Below, piece by piece: positions 39,236 through 48,273 of a stretch of DNA of 64,000 nt. Below the pieces are notes generated by a model. It saw only the letters and a program-made list of their open reading frames with translations, did not search any database and had not been told where the DNA came from. The position numbers were made by a program, and so were the translations under genes. Numbering within the stretch: position 1 is the stretch's first letter; every line of letters starts with the position of its first letter. The DNA comes from CADEDH01 sp963732695 (lineage in GTDB: Bacteria > Actinomycetota > Acidimicrobiia > Acidimicrobiales > SZUA-35): contig CAVTAP010000015.1 in the NCBI GenBank assembly GCA_963732695.1, positions 33,160 to 97,159 on the forward strand, written 5' to 3'.

Positions 39236-40468
39236 TCACTGGACGAGGTCGATGACCCGGAACATGGGCAGATAGAGGGCGATCACCATGGCCCCCACCA
39301 CCACGCCGATCACCGCCATCAGCAGCGGTTCGATCAGGGCGGCGAATCCGGCCACCGCCGTCTCCACCTCGTCCTCGAAGGAACTGCCCACGATGTCGAA
39401 CATCTTCTCCAGCGACCCCGTCTCCTCACCCACGGCGACCAGCTGCACCACCATGGGCGGAAAGAGGGGGCTGGCGGCCAGGTTGGCGGCGATCGGCTCA
39501 CCTCGCCGCACGGCGTCCCGGGTTCCCGCCAGGGCCCGGGCCACGGCCTCGTTGCCCACCGTGTCGGCCGCGATCCGCAACGTCTCCAGCACCGGCACAC
39601 CGGACCGGGTGAGCACCGACATCGTCCGGCCGAACCGGGCCATCACCGACTTGCGCAGGAGCCCGCCGATCAGGGGCAGGCGCAGCTTGGCCGAGTCCCA
39701 GCGGTAGCGGCCGTTCGCCGTCCGCTTCCAGCGCCGCACCGCGACCACGGCGGTCACCAGCGCCACCAGCACCAGCGGAAGGCGGTCGGTCAGCAGATCC
39801 GACAGCCCCACCAGCACCCGGGTGGGGAGGGGCAGCGTCCCGTCGAGATCCTCGTAGACGCCGGCGAAGGTCGGCACCACGAAGGTCAGCATGGCGGTGA
39901 TCACCACCAGCACCATCACCAGCACCGCCACCGGGTAGGTCATGGCCGACCGGATCTTCTGGCGGACCGCCACCGACCGCTCCATGCTCACCGCCAGCTG
40001 CCCGAGGACGACGTCGAGGGCGCCGGCCGCCTCGCCGGCCCGGATCATCGACACGAAGAGGCGGTCGAAGACCCGGGGGTGAGCGGCCACCGCGTCGCTG
40101 AGCGACTGCCCGCTCTCCACGTCGAGCCGCAGCTGATCGAGGGTCGAGGCCAGGAACTGATTGCGGGTCTGGCGTTGCAGCACCTCGAGCGTCCGCAGCA
40201 GCGGGATCCCCGCCGCCACCATGGTGGCGAACTGCCGGGCCACCACGGCCAGCTCCGCCGGCTTCACCCGCGGGCCGAGACCGGGCACCGACAGCTCGCG
40301 GCCGAGGGCCGACACCCGGTGGCGTTCGACCGACAGCGGCCGGAGCCCCGACCGGCGCAGGCGCTCCAGGGCGTCGTTCTCCGAGCCGGCCGACAAGCGA
40401 CCTTCCCGGATCCCACCGCCGCCGTCCAGTGCCCGGTAGCGGAACAGCACGCTCGGGGCGGCGGTCAT
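39236..40468 (-). CDS. pilC: PilC/GspF-family pilus inner-membrane platform protein
   Basis: 410 residues with the two repeated GspF domains: LAVVARQFATMVAAGIPLLR at about 80, and FGRTMSVLTRSGVPVLETLR at about 280. Three membrane helices include VAVLVMVLVVITAMLTFVVP. It anchors the assembly and retraction ATPases. Its ATG overlaps the stop of pilT (ATGA). Confidence 0.9.
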   Translation of the reverse strand: MTAAPSVLFRYRALDGGGGIREGRLSAGSENDALERLRRSGLRPLSVERHRVSALGRELSVPGLGPRVKPAELAVVARQFATMVAAGIPLLRTLEVLQRQTRNQFLASTLDQLRLDVESGQSLSDAVAAHPRVFDRLFVSMIRAGEAAGALDVVLGQLAVSMERSVAVRQKIRSAMTYPVAVLVMVLVVITAMLTFVVPTFAGVYEDLDGTLPLPTRVLVGLSDLLTDRLPLVLVALVTAVVAVRRWKRTANGRYRWDSAKLRLPLIGGLLRKSVMARFGRTMSVLTRSGVPVLETLRIAADTVGNEAVARALAGTRDAVRRGEPIAANLAASPLFPPMVVQLVAVGEETGSLEKMFDIVGSSFEDEVETAVAGFAALIEPLLMAVIGVVVGAMVIALYLPMFRVIDLVQ

Positions 40469-41676
40469 CCGCCGACCATGGCGTCGAAGACCGAGACGTC
40501 GTCGGCCGCCCCCCGGGCCACCACCACGTCCAGCACCCGCAGGCGCACGAGGCGGGCCAGGGACTGGTCGAAGCTGTGCATCCCGGCCTCACCGCCGGTC
40601 TCCAGGACCGACCGGAGCTGATGGACCTTGTCCTCCCGGATCAGGTTCCGGACGGCGCCGGTGGCGACGAGCACCTCGGTCACCGCCGTCAGCGGGCCGC
40701 CGTCGGCCCGCCCGGGGAGCAGCCGCTGGCTGACGCAGCCTTCGAGCGACAGGGCGAGCTGCGAACGGATCTGGGCCTGCTGGTCGGCCGGGAACACGTC
40801 GATCACCCGGTTGACGGCGCTGGGGGCATCGGCGCTGTGGAGGGTGGCGAAGACCAGATGGCCGGTCTCGGCCGCCGTCAGCGCGGTGCGGATCGTCTCC
40901 AGGTCACGGAGCTCGCCGATCAGGATCACGTCGGGATCCTGGCGGAGGGCCTGGCGCAGGGCGGTGGCGAACGACCCGGTGTCGGACCCGACCTCCCGCT
41001 GCTGGATCAGGGCCTGATCGGGCGTGTAGCGGTACTCGACCGGATCCTCGATCGTGACGATGTGGGCCGGACGGCTCCGGTTGACCTGCTCGATCAGCGC
41101 CGCCAGGGTGGTCGACTTGCCCGAGCCCGTCGGGCCGGTGACCAGGACCAGGCCCGAGCCGAGGTCGGCGAAGCGGGCGATGCGGGCCGGCAGGCCAAGG
41201 CTCTCGAGCGACGGGATGCGGCTGGGCACGATGCGGATGGCGGCGGCGAGAGCGCCGCTCTGGCGGAACAGGTTGGCCCGGAACCGCTGCGCTCCCACCC
41301 GGTCACCGCCGAGGGTGAGGCTCGTGTCGAGGTCGCCGGTGGCGGCCAGCTCGTGGCGTTGGTCCACCGCCAGCGGCCCGGTGACCAGGTCGCGGACGGT
41401 GGCGGCATCGAGCACCGGCGCCCCATCGAGGGGTCGGAGGATCCCTCCCCGCCGCAGGTAGGGGCGGCAGCCGGCGCTCAGGTGCAGATCGGAGGCACCG
41501 GCGGCCACCGCCGTCTGGAGGAGCTCGGCCAGCCAGCCCCGCACCTCGCCGGGGCCGGAGTCCGGGCTGGAGCTGGGATGTCCGTCGTCGGGGAGCCCGC
41601 TGGAGGCGAGGGCGCGGGCCAGGAAGGCCCGGCCGTCGTCGTCCAGAGTGCGCCAGTCGGCGGCAGGGGATTCCAC
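40465..41676 (-). CDS. pilT: PilT-family pilus retraction ATPase
   Basis: About 403 residues. Walker A VTGPTGSGKSTTLAAL, Asp box IVTIEDPVEYRYTPDQALI, Walker B QDPDVILIGELRDLETI, His box TGHLVFATLHSADAPSAVNR. The N-terminal part AVAAGASDLHLSAGCRPYLR is typical of PilT, and the Cys motif of PilB is absent. Start is uncertain; GTG 41676 is the first with GATGGGATGGG ahead, and a further 60 N-terminal residues precede the conserved part. Coupled to pilC and divergent from pilB. Confidence 0.88.
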   Translation of the reverse strand: MESPAADWRTLDDDGRAFLARALASSGLPDDGHPSSSPDSGPGEVRGWLAELLQTAVAAGASDLHLSAGCRPYLRRGGILRPLDGAPVLDAATVRDLVTGPLAVDQRHELAATGDLDTSLTLGGDRVGAQRFRANLFRQSGALAAAIRIVPSRIPSLESLGLPARIARFADLGSGLVLVTGPTGSGKSTTLAALIEQVNRSRPAHIVTIEDPVEYRYTPDQALIQQREVGSDTGSFATALRQALRQDPDVILIGELRDLETIRTALTAAETGHLVFATLHSADAPSAVNRVIDVFPADQQAQIRSQLALSLEGCVSQRLLPGRADGGPLTAVTEVLVATGAVRNLIREDKVHQLRSVLETGGEAGMHSFDQSLARLVRLRVLDVVVARGAADDVSVFDAMVGG

Positions 41677-41776
41677 CCCATCCCATCGGCCGCCTCGACC
41701 ATGCGCTGAACCAGCCCGTGCCGGTGGCCGGTCGGCCGGGCTCAACCCGCCGTCCCGGCGGCCGACGGGGACGGCA

Positions 41777-43498
41777 ATGAGCCAGACCGCCGCCGCCAGC
41801 CGCCGCCGGATCGGGGAGATCCTGGTCGAGCTCGGGATCGTCAGTGAGGGTGAGATCTCGGCCGCCCTCGCCGCCCAACGGGAGACCGGCCGCCGCCTGG
41901 GCGAGGTGCTCCTGGCCCGCGGGGTGGTCAAGCCCAAGGACCTGGTGCGGGCCCTGGCGGTGCAGTTCGGGCTGGAGTTCGTGGATCTGGACGACCATTC
42001 GATCGACGGCGACGTGGCCCAGCTCGTGCCCCGGAGCCTGGCCCACCGACATCGGGCGCTCCCCGTGTGGCGGGAGGGCCCCCAGGTCGTGGTGGCGATG
42101 GCCAACCCGGTCGACGTGCTCGCCCTCGACGACATCCGCTCCCTGGTGGGCCGCCAGGTCAAGCCCGTCATGGGTGAGGCGGCCCAGATCCAGGCCGCCA
42201 TCGACCGTCTCGGCCACAGCGACTCCCGGGTCCAGGAGACCATCCAGGCCGCGATGGGCGAGAGCCGTCAGCAGATCGAACCGGCGGCGGCCACCGTGCG
42301 GGTCGACGACGGCGAGGAGAAGGCGCCGATCGTCCAGTTCGTGGACCTGCTGCTGTCCAAGGCGATCCAGGAGCGGGCGTCCGACATCCACGTCGAGCCC
42401 AGCTCCGACGACCTGCGGATCCGGTTCCGGGTCGACGGTGTGCTCCACGAGGCCATGTCGCCGCCCCGTTCCCTCCAGGCCGGCATCATCAGCCGCATCA
42501 AGGTCATGGCCGACATCGACATCGCCGAGCGGCGGATGCCCCAGGACGGCCGGCTCACCGTGGAGGTCAACGGGATCGACCACGACGTCCGGGTGGTGAC
42601 CCTGCCCACCGTCCACGGCGAAGCGGTGGTCCTGCGGATCCTGCACAGCGGCAACGAGGGGGTGGGGGTGGCCCAGCTGGGGTTCCATCCCGAGCAGCTG
42701 GCCCGGTACCGCCAGGCCTACCAGCGCCCGTGGGGTGCCATCCTGGTGACCGGCCCGACCGGCTCCGGGAAGTCGACCACGCTCTACGCCACCCTGCAGG
42801 AGCTGCGCGACTCCACCCGCAACATCGTCACGGTGGAAGATCCGGTGGAGTACCGGATGGACGGGATCAAACAGGTCCAGGTGAACCTGAGGTCGGGGCT
42901 GACCTTCGCCCGGGCCCTCCGGTCGTTCCTGCGGGCCGACCCCGACATCATGCTGGTGGGGGAGGTCCGCGACGGGGAGACGGCCACGATCGCGGTGGAG
43001 GCGTCGCTCACCGGACACCTGGTGTTGAGCACCCTCCACACCAACAACAGCTCCTCGGCCCCGATGCGGCTGGTGGAGATGGGCGTCGAGCCGTTCCTGG
43101 TGGCGTCGTCGCTGTCGGCCGTGGTGGCCCAGCGCCTGGCCCGCCGGCTGTGCGAGCGGTGCCGTCAGCCCCGCGACCTGCGGCTCGACCAGCTCGGGCT
43201 GGGCGACAGCGGCCTCGGGGCCCTGCCCGAGGATCTGCGGGCCAGCGACACCTTCGCCTGCTTCGCGGCCGCCGGCTGTGAGGCCTGCGCCGGCACCGGC
43301 TACCGGGGTCGGTTCGCCATCCACGAGGTCCTGACGATGACCGACGAGATCGCCGAGCTCGTGCTGTCCCGGGGGCGGGCCGACGACATCGAGCGGGTGG
43401 CGGTGGCCCAGGGCATGACCACGTTGCGGGTCGACGGGCTGCGCAAGGTGCAGCAGGGGCTCACCACGATCGAGGAGCTGTTCCGGGTCATCACCTGA
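41777..43498 (+). CDS. pilB: PilB/GspE-family pilus assembly ATPase with MshEN domain
   Basis: 573 residues. N-terminal MshEN-like domain (RRRIGEILVELGIVSEGEIS and RRLGEVLLARGVV), a module that binds c-di-GMP in some homologues. Then the ATPase core: SDIHVEPSSDDLRIRFRVDG, Walker A VTGPTGSGKSTTLYATL, Walker B DPDIMLVGEVRDGETA, His box TGHLVLSTLHTNNSSSAP. A four-Cys zinc motif is present (CERCRQP and GCEACAGTGY). Drives pilus extension and may connect to the EAL-HDOD protein through c-di-GMP (inference). Confidence 0.92.
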   Translation: MSQTAAASRRRIGEILVELGIVSEGEISAALAAQRETGRRLGEVLLARGVVKPKDLVRALAVQFGLEFVDLDDHSIDGDVAQLVPRSLAHRHRALPVWREGPQVVVAMANPVDVLALDDIRSLVGRQVKPVMGEAAQIQAAIDRLGHSDSRVQETIQAAMGESRQQIEPAAATVRVDDGEEKAPIVQFVDLLLSKAIQERASDIHVEPSSDDLRIRFRVDGVLHEAMSPPRSLQAGIISRIKVMADIDIAERRMPQDGRLTVEVNGIDHDVRVVTLPTVHGEAVVLRILHSGNEGVGVAQLGFHPEQLARYRQAYQRPWGAILVTGPTGSGKSTTLYATLQELRDSTRNIVTVEDPVEYRMDGIKQVQVNLRSGLTFARALRSFLRADPDIMLVGEVRDGETATIAVEASLTGHLVLSTLHTNNSSSAPMRLVEMGVEPFLVASSLSAVVAQRLARRLCERCRQPRDLRLDQLGLGDSGLGALPEDLRASDTFACFAAAGCEACAGTGYRGRFAIHEVLTMTDEIAELVLSRGRADDIERVAVAQGMTTLRVDGLRKVQQGLTTIEELFRVIT

Positions 43499-43507
43499 CG
43501 GGCCCGG

Positions 43508-44257
43508 TCACCCGAGGATGTGGCCGGCGGCGAGCACGACGCCGATGGTGGCGATCGACAGGGCCGGGGCGAACGGGATCGAACCGGCCGGCGCCCATGC
43601 CGGTGGGCCGGTCTCCGGCCGGTTGGTCTCCGGTGGGCCGGCCTCCGAGGGGCGGACCGCCTTGGCCGCCCGCGGCACCATCGCCGCCACCAGGCCGAAG
43701 CCGCAGGCCACGATCAGCGCCCACACCACCAGCAGCACCGTGCCCAGGCCCGGAGGGCCGATCCAACCGATCCCGGCGCCGAGGAGGACGCTCAGCTTCA
43801 CGTCGCCCCGACCCAGGCCCCGGGGGACGGCCAGGTGGATCACGAGCAGCGGCGCCGGGAACACGACGGCGCCCACCGCCGCCCACCGCAGCTGGTCGGG
43901 CCGGCCGGCGGTGGCGGCGATCACTCCCATGGCCAGCGAGGTCGCCGCCACGCCGGCGGCCAGGATCCGATCGGGAACCCGGTAGTGACGCAGGTCGGTG
44001 ATGGTGACGGCGGCCAGCGTGGCGACGAGGCTGACGAAGGGCACGGCCGGCCAGCCCCACCCCAGCTGGGCGGCCAACGCCACCAGCACCAGGGCGCAGA
44101 CCGCCTCGATCCCGGCACCGTCCCAGGCCACCGGTCCCGGGGTGGCGTCGGTTCGGCGCCCCATCCGGTCCCGATCGCGGTCGGCGGCCCGCCGGGCGGC
44201 CCGGCCGGCGGCCAGGCCGACCACCAGCCACCCGATCAGGGCCCCGGCGTTGGTCAC
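43508..44257 (-). CDS. pilD: Type IV prepilin peptidase (A24 family), without methylase domain
   Basis: 249 residues, eight hydrophobic segments. Both catalytic Asp motifs of aspartic prepilin peptidases are present: TITDLRHYRVPDRIL and GLGRGDVKLSVLLG. The N-terminal Cys-containing methyltransferase region of full-size PilD is missing, so only leader cleavage is expected. GTG 44257 overlaps the preceding gene's stop (GTGA) and was preferred to GTG 44296. The C-terminal third includes a Pro/Glu loop (GPPETNRPETGPPAW). Confidence 0.83.
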   Translation of the reverse strand: MTNAGALIGWLVVGLAAGRAARRAADRDRDRMGRRTDATPGPVAWDGAGIEAVCALVLVALAAQLGWGWPAVPFVSLVATLAAVTITDLRHYRVPDRILAAGVAATSLAMGVIAATAGRPDQLRWAAVGAVVFPAPLLVIHLAVPRGLGRGDVKLSVLLGAGIGWIGPPGLGTVLLVVWALIVACGFGLVAAMVPRAAKAVRPSEAGPPETNRPETGPPAWAPAGSIPFAPALSIATIGVVLAAGHILG

Positions 44258-45333
44258 CGCCCGGAACCGACGGGGCGGGAATCGACGAGCCGCCACGGTC
44301 CGCTGCCCACCGGCGCGATCGAGGTGTCCCCGGTGATGGCCACCCGGCCGTTGGGGGCGATCTCCAGCACGCGGATGGTGAGCGAGCCGGTGAGGTCGGC
44401 ATCGCTCACCGCCATCGACCGGCCCGGGGCGTAGACCAGACCGGTCAGGTGGGCCCCCTCGGCCAGAATCCGGGACTCCGGATCGGCGGGGTCGCCGGCG
44501 ACGTAGAGCTGGAGGCCGGCGGCGCGCCCCAGCCGGTTGACGGTGGCGCCGTCGAGGGTGAGCGGCACCGAACGGCCCACGTAGATCACGAGCGGCGGGT
44601 TGACGATCGTGACGTCGCCCTTGAAGGCGACGGGTAGGGCCGGGTCGTCACACACCACCGGTCGGCCCGACCGGCCGTCGACGATGCCCTGGAACAGGCC
44701 CCCCGGTAGGCAGCCGGGTGGCACCCCGACCGGCATGGCGACGGGCTCCAGCTCACGGGGGCCGTCGAGGTCGACCGCCTGGTTGCAGCGGTCGCAGGTG
44801 CCGTCCGGTCGGTACAGGTCCTGCCGGTCGCCCGGCGGGAGGCCGGTGACCACGATCGGGCCGTTGGCCCCCACCGGGCCGGCGACGAGCCCCCGGTTCT
44901 GGTCCGACACCAGTCGCTCGCCGACGAACAGGGTGTAGGGGTAGCGGGTCTCGCGCCCCACGGTGGCGGTCAGGGCCCGGGTGACCGGGCCCGATGTCGC
45001 TTCGGACCGGATGGTCCACTCGTTCGGGACGGTGGTGTCGGCCCGGTAGCTGTAGCCGATGCCCCCGGCCCGGCCCGATCCGGTGAACGGCGGCGACGCC
45101 CCCCGGTCGATCCGGGCGAACGCCTCGGAGACGCCGAGCTCGGCCGCGGCGTCGGCCCGGCCCTGATCCGTGGCCCGGGCCCCCTGGGCCAGGCTGCGCT
45201 GGGCGGTGGTGAAGGCGAGCGCCGCCAGCAGGCTGATCACGAGCAGGACGAGCACCGACAGCACCACGCTGCCCTGTTCCGACTGCTGCTCCGGTTCCTG
45301 TCCCGGCTGCGCTCCCCGGTGGCGGCTCAGCAC
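44254..45333 (-). CDS. PilX-like pilus-associated protein with N-terminal helix
   Basis: 359 residues. A hydrophobic helix follows a Gln/Glu-rich start (EQGSVVLSVLVLLVISLLAA), as in PilX-type minor pilins, then a coil (RADAAAELGVSEAFARID). The rest is rich in beta-strand (VAGPVGANGPIVVTGLPPGD, YVGRSVPLTLDGATVN), suggesting a beta-solenoid, with two CxxC-like pairs (GTCDRCNQ). GTG 45333 overlaps the preceding stop. Placed between prepilin peptidase and minor pilins, it probably caps or primes the pilus; exact role is inferred. Confidence 0.68.
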   Translation of the reverse strand: MLSRHRGAQPGQEPEQQSEQGSVVLSVLVLLVISLLAALAFTTAQRSLAQGARATDQGRADAAAELGVSEAFARIDRGASPPFTGSGRAGGIGYSYRADTTVPNEWTIRSEATSGPVTRALTATVGRETRYPYTLFVGERLVSDQNRGLVAGPVGANGPIVVTGLPPGDRQDLYRPDGTCDRCNQAVDLDGPRELEPVAMPVGVPPGCLPGGLFQGIVDGRSGRPVVCDDPALPVAFKGDVTIVNPPLVIYVGRSVPLTLDGATVNRLGRAAGLQLYVAGDPADPESRILAEGAHLTGLVYAPGRSMAVSDADLTGSLTIRVLEIAPNGRVAITGDTSIAPVGSGPWRLVDSRPVGSGR

Positions 45334-45947
45334 GTCTCCGCCCCCGGGGCCCGGGTGCGGACAGCCCGCCGCTCGGTGGCCGACACCGCCTGCCCGCCGT
45401 CGGGGACCGCCAGCGTGACCTCGACCAGGGTCGTGCACCGGGCCAGCTGGTCGGCGGTCACCCGGACGGGATCGAGGCGGTTGCCGGCGGCGTCGAAGTA
45501 GGTGAACGGGGCGACCGCTCCGGGCGCCACCGCCGGGTCGACCACGGTGCGGCCGGTGACGCGCAGCGACACCGGATCGGCCTCCAGGCGCTCCAACCCC
45601 GCTCGGCCGACCGTCCAGTACACGAGGGTGGTGGTGGCGTAGCGGTCGGTCACCAGCAGGGCCAGGGTGTCGGCCGGTCGGCCGCCGGCCGGTTGGGAGG
45701 CGGCCGGGGTGCCGACCCGGAGGTCGGCGGCGATGGCGTCGAAGGCCAGGGCGAGATCGCCCCGGGCGTCGGTCCGGGCGGCGGTACCGGTCTCGAAGCT
45801 CGACACCGTCTGCAGCACGGCGAACAGGGCGCCGCTCAACACGGCGAGGATGGCCACGACGGCGAGGACCTCGGGCAGGGATGTGCCGGCCTCGGACCGG
45901 TCGGCTCCCGGGCGCCGGCGGCGGCCCCGGCCGCCGGTGCCGGTCAC
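45327..45947 (-). CDS. PilW/GspJ-like minor pilin
   Basis: 206 residues. Prepilin site AGTSLPEVLAVVAILAVLSG: Glu5 is kept in the form T-S-L-P-E, and a hydrophobic helix follows. The body contains beta-rich segments (TLALLVTDRYATTTLVYWTV) and a few cysteines (ARCTTLVEVTL). GTG 45947 overlaps the PilV-like stop (GTGA). Probably forms an initiation complex with the other minor pilins. Confidence 0.75.
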   Translation of the reverse strand: MTGTGGRGRRRRPGADRSEAGTSLPEVLAVVAILAVLSGALFAVLQTVSSFETGTAARTDARGDLALAFDAIAADLRVGTPAASQPAGGRPADTLALLVTDRYATTTLVYWTVGRAGLERLEADPVSLRVTGRTVVDPAVAPGAVAPFTYFDAAGNRLDPVRVTADQLARCTTLVEVTLAVPDGGQAVSATERRAVRTRAPGAETC

Positions 45948-46441
45948 CCGGCCACCTCGTAGAGGCCCGTGTCCTGGCGGAGCTGGTGGGAGCCGGAGGC
46001 GTCGGTCCACGACACCACCACGGTGGCCACCTTGTAGCCCTGGGCGCTGCGCACCGCCCCGACCTGGATCGGGGCCCAGGTCACGTGGCGCCGGATGGTG
46101 AAGGTGGTTTCGCCGACGGTCGCCGTGCCCGTGGCCTCCACCCGGTTGACGGCAGCGGTGACCGTGGGCCGGCTCTCGAAGCGGGCCACGTAGCCCCGGG
46201 TGGTGAGGGCGATGCCGACCTCGGCGTAGGGGACCGCCCGTACGGCCTCCAACTCGCTCGACGCCAGCCGGGCCGCGTCCTGCCTGTGGTCGCCGGCCGC
46301 TCCGGTACGGGCCGCTGCCCCCAGCGACCCGAGCACCGCCAGCACCCCCACCGCCAGCAGCATCGTGGCCACGATCGCTTCCACGATCGAGAACCCGGCC
46401 TCGCCGTCGAGGCGCGGCTGCGACGGCGCGACGCCTGCCAT
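45944..46441 (-). CDS. PilV/GspI-like minor pilin
   Basis: 165 residues. Prepilin peptidase site GEAGFSIVEAIVATMLLAVG with Glu5, then VLAVLGSLGAA. The following helix AARLASSELEAVRAVPYAEV is typical of PilV/GspI. The start is taken as ATG 46441; a GTG 46444 and TTG 46450 lie just upstream. First gene of the minus-strand set pilV-pilW-pilX-pilD, divergent from the pilMN fusion. Confidence 0.78.
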   Translation of the reverse strand: MAGVAPSQPRLDGEAGFSIVEAIVATMLLAVGVLAVLGSLGAAARTGAAGDHRQDAARLASSELEAVRAVPYAEVGIALTTRGYVARFESRPTVTAAVNRVEATGTATVGETTFTIRRHVTWAPIQVGAVRSAQGYKVATVVVSWTDASGSHQLRQDTGLYEVAG

Positions 46442-46512
46442 CACGCTCAATCGGCCGGAGTGGTGCCGGCCTTAGCCCGGCGCGCCGGCTCAACTCGGGC
46501 GGCGGCCACCCG

Positions 46513-48273
46513 ATGGATCCTCCGATGGAGCTCGCGTCGCGCGCATCAGGCGGCTGGCGCCGACCGTTGACCAGGCCGGGGCCCGGCCGGGTGGTCGGGG
46601 TGGCCTACGACGACTGGTCGCTGCGCGGGGTGGAGCGGCGCCGGGCCGGCCGGTCGGCCTCGGGACGGCGCGACGAGGTTCTGGCCGCGGGCACCGTCGA
46701 GCTCGACGTCGGGGTGGTGGAGCACGGCGAGATCGTCGACGTCGACGGCTTCGCCGCCGCCCTCCGGGCGTTGTGGGCGCAGACCGGTTTCACCAGCCGG
46801 CGGGTGGTGCTCGGCCTCGACGCCCGGGCCGCGGTCATCCGGCGGGTCGAGATGCCGATCCTGCCGCCGGCCGAGCTGGCCCTGGCCGCCCGGTACGACA
46901 TCGGCGAGCTCCTCAACTACCCGGTGGAGGAGGCCCTGGTCTCCGCCGTGGAGTTGGACACCGGCGGGGTGGCCGGCCGCTCGGCCACCCAGGTCGTGAT
47001 CCTGGCCGTTCGCCAGGGCGCGGTGGTCGATCTGGGCCGGGCCGCCCGCCTGGCCGGCCTCCACCCGGCGGCCACCGAGCTGGTGCCGGCGGCGCTGATC
47101 GGCGCGGTCGGGCTGGACCGGGATCTGGGGCCGGGGAGCCTGGGGGTGCTGGTGGAGCTCGGCTCCCGGTCGACCGGAGTGGTGGTGCACGATCGTGGCG
47201 GCCTGCTGTTCTCCCGGGTCATCACCGTCGGTCTGGGCGCGGGTGAAGCGTCGCTGTCCGACGAGCTGGAGATGGAGCTGGCCCTGCTGGCGGGCTATGC
47301 CGGCGGCTCCGCCGGGTCAGCGCCCGGCCTCTCGGACCGGGCCCCGGGCCTGGCCACCGTGGTGGAAGGGGTGCGGCGGACCCTTCACTACTACATCAGC
47401 GAGCTCGACAGCCGGCCGCTCGAGCGCATCGTGTTGTGCGGGGCCCAGTCGGGGGCCGGTGGGTTGGCGGTGGAGTTGGCCGAGACGTTTCCCGACGCCG
47501 AGATGCTCCGCTACGAGCAATCGGCCTGGCCGGCCACCGCCGGCGATCCCCACCCCTACGACGATGCGGCCAGCGTCGGCCTGGTCGGGGCCGGCGGTCG
47601 CCCTGACCTCCGCCAATTCGATCTGGTCCCAGCGCAGGAACGGGCCCGTCGGGCGGCCCGGACCCGCCTGGCCGTCGGCGCGCTGGCGGCGGTGGCGCTG
47701 TGCCCGGTTCTGGTGGCCGACGCCTCGTCCCGCTGGACGGCCCGGGCCGACACGGCCCGGGAGGCGGCCTCGGCCGAGGCCGAGGTGAGCCATCTACAGG
47801 ACGAGCTGGCCACGTTCCGGGACGAACGGGACCGCCAGGCGGAAGCGGACCAGGCGTCGGCCCGGGTCGATGCCCTTCGCCTGGACGACTACGGCCTGCC
47901 CACCGCCGTCCGGCGAATCGCCGAGGTGATGCCGCCCGACTCGTTCCTGGTGTCGTTGCGGGTCCAGCGGTCGAAGGCCGCAGAGGCGCCCACCGGGTGG
48001 AGCGGCCCACCGCCTCCCGGGGTGTTCAACGCCACAGGGGTCGCCGGCGGTCTCGACGGCGTGGGGCGCTGGCTCGAGCAGGTGGAGACGCTGCCGCTGG
48101 TGGGGGGACTGTGGTTGTCGCAGTCGGCCCACGGCCCGTACGGGCCAACCGAGCAGGTGGCCGAGGTCTTCACCGTCGACGGGGCGATCACCGGGCGAGC
48201 CGAGCCGGTGGCGACGCCGGCCGCGGCGACGCCGGCATCGACACCGCCGACCGAGGAAGTGGAGTCCCCGTGA
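46513..48273 (+). CDS. PilM-PilN fusion, pilus inner-membrane assembly protein
   Basis: 586 residues in one uninterrupted frame. Residues about 25-365 are a PilM actin-like ATPase: VVGVAYDDWSLRGVE, LARYDIGELLNYPVEEALV-type region, LGVLVELGSRSTGVVVHDRG, and ERIVLCGAQSGAGGLAVELAE near its end. At about 371 the sequence FDLVPAQERARRAA matches the short PilN cytoplasmic peptide (INLLP-like) that PilM binds in other species. Then come a helix (AVGALAAVALCPVLVADA, about 386-405), a coiled coil, and the PilN ferredoxin-like fold containing MPPDSFLVSLRVQRSK. Normally these are two genes. Overlaps pilO by GTGA. Confidence 0.85.
   Translation: MDPPMELASRASGGWRRPLTRPGPGRVVGVAYDDWSLRGVERRRAGRSASGRRDEVLAAGTVELDVGVVEHGEIVDVDGFAAALRALWAQTGFTSRRVVLGLDARAAVIRRVEMPILPPAELALAARYDIGELLNYPVEEALVSAVELDTGGVAGRSATQVVILAVRQGAVVDLGRAARLAGLHPAATELVPAALIGAVGLDRDLGPGSLGVLVELGSRSTGVVVHDRGGLLFSRVITVGLGAGEASLSDELEMELALLAGYAGGSAGSAPGLSDRAPGLATVVEGVRRTLHYYISELDSRPLERIVLCGAQSGAGGLAVELAETFPDAEMLRYEQSAWPATAGDPHPYDDAASVGLVGAGGRPDLRQFDLVPAQERARRAARTRLAVGALAAVALCPVLVADASSRWTARADTAREAASAEAEVSHLQDELATFRDERDRQAEADQASARVDALRLDDYGLPTAVRRIAEVMPPDSFLVSLRVQRSKAAEAPTGWSGPPPPGVFNATGVAGGLDGVGRWLEQVETLPLVGGLWLSQSAHGPYGPTEQVAEVFTVDGAITGRAEPVATPAAATPASTPPTEEVESP

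Noticed and set aside
41677..42243. N-terminal extension of pilT
   Set aside because: That part overlaps the divergent pilB gene on the other strand and is not pilT-like.
44258..44296. Earlier GTG start for the prepilin peptidase
   Set aside because: It would overlap the upstream gene by 43 bases, whereas GTG 44257 gives the GTGA overlap used repeatedly in this locus.
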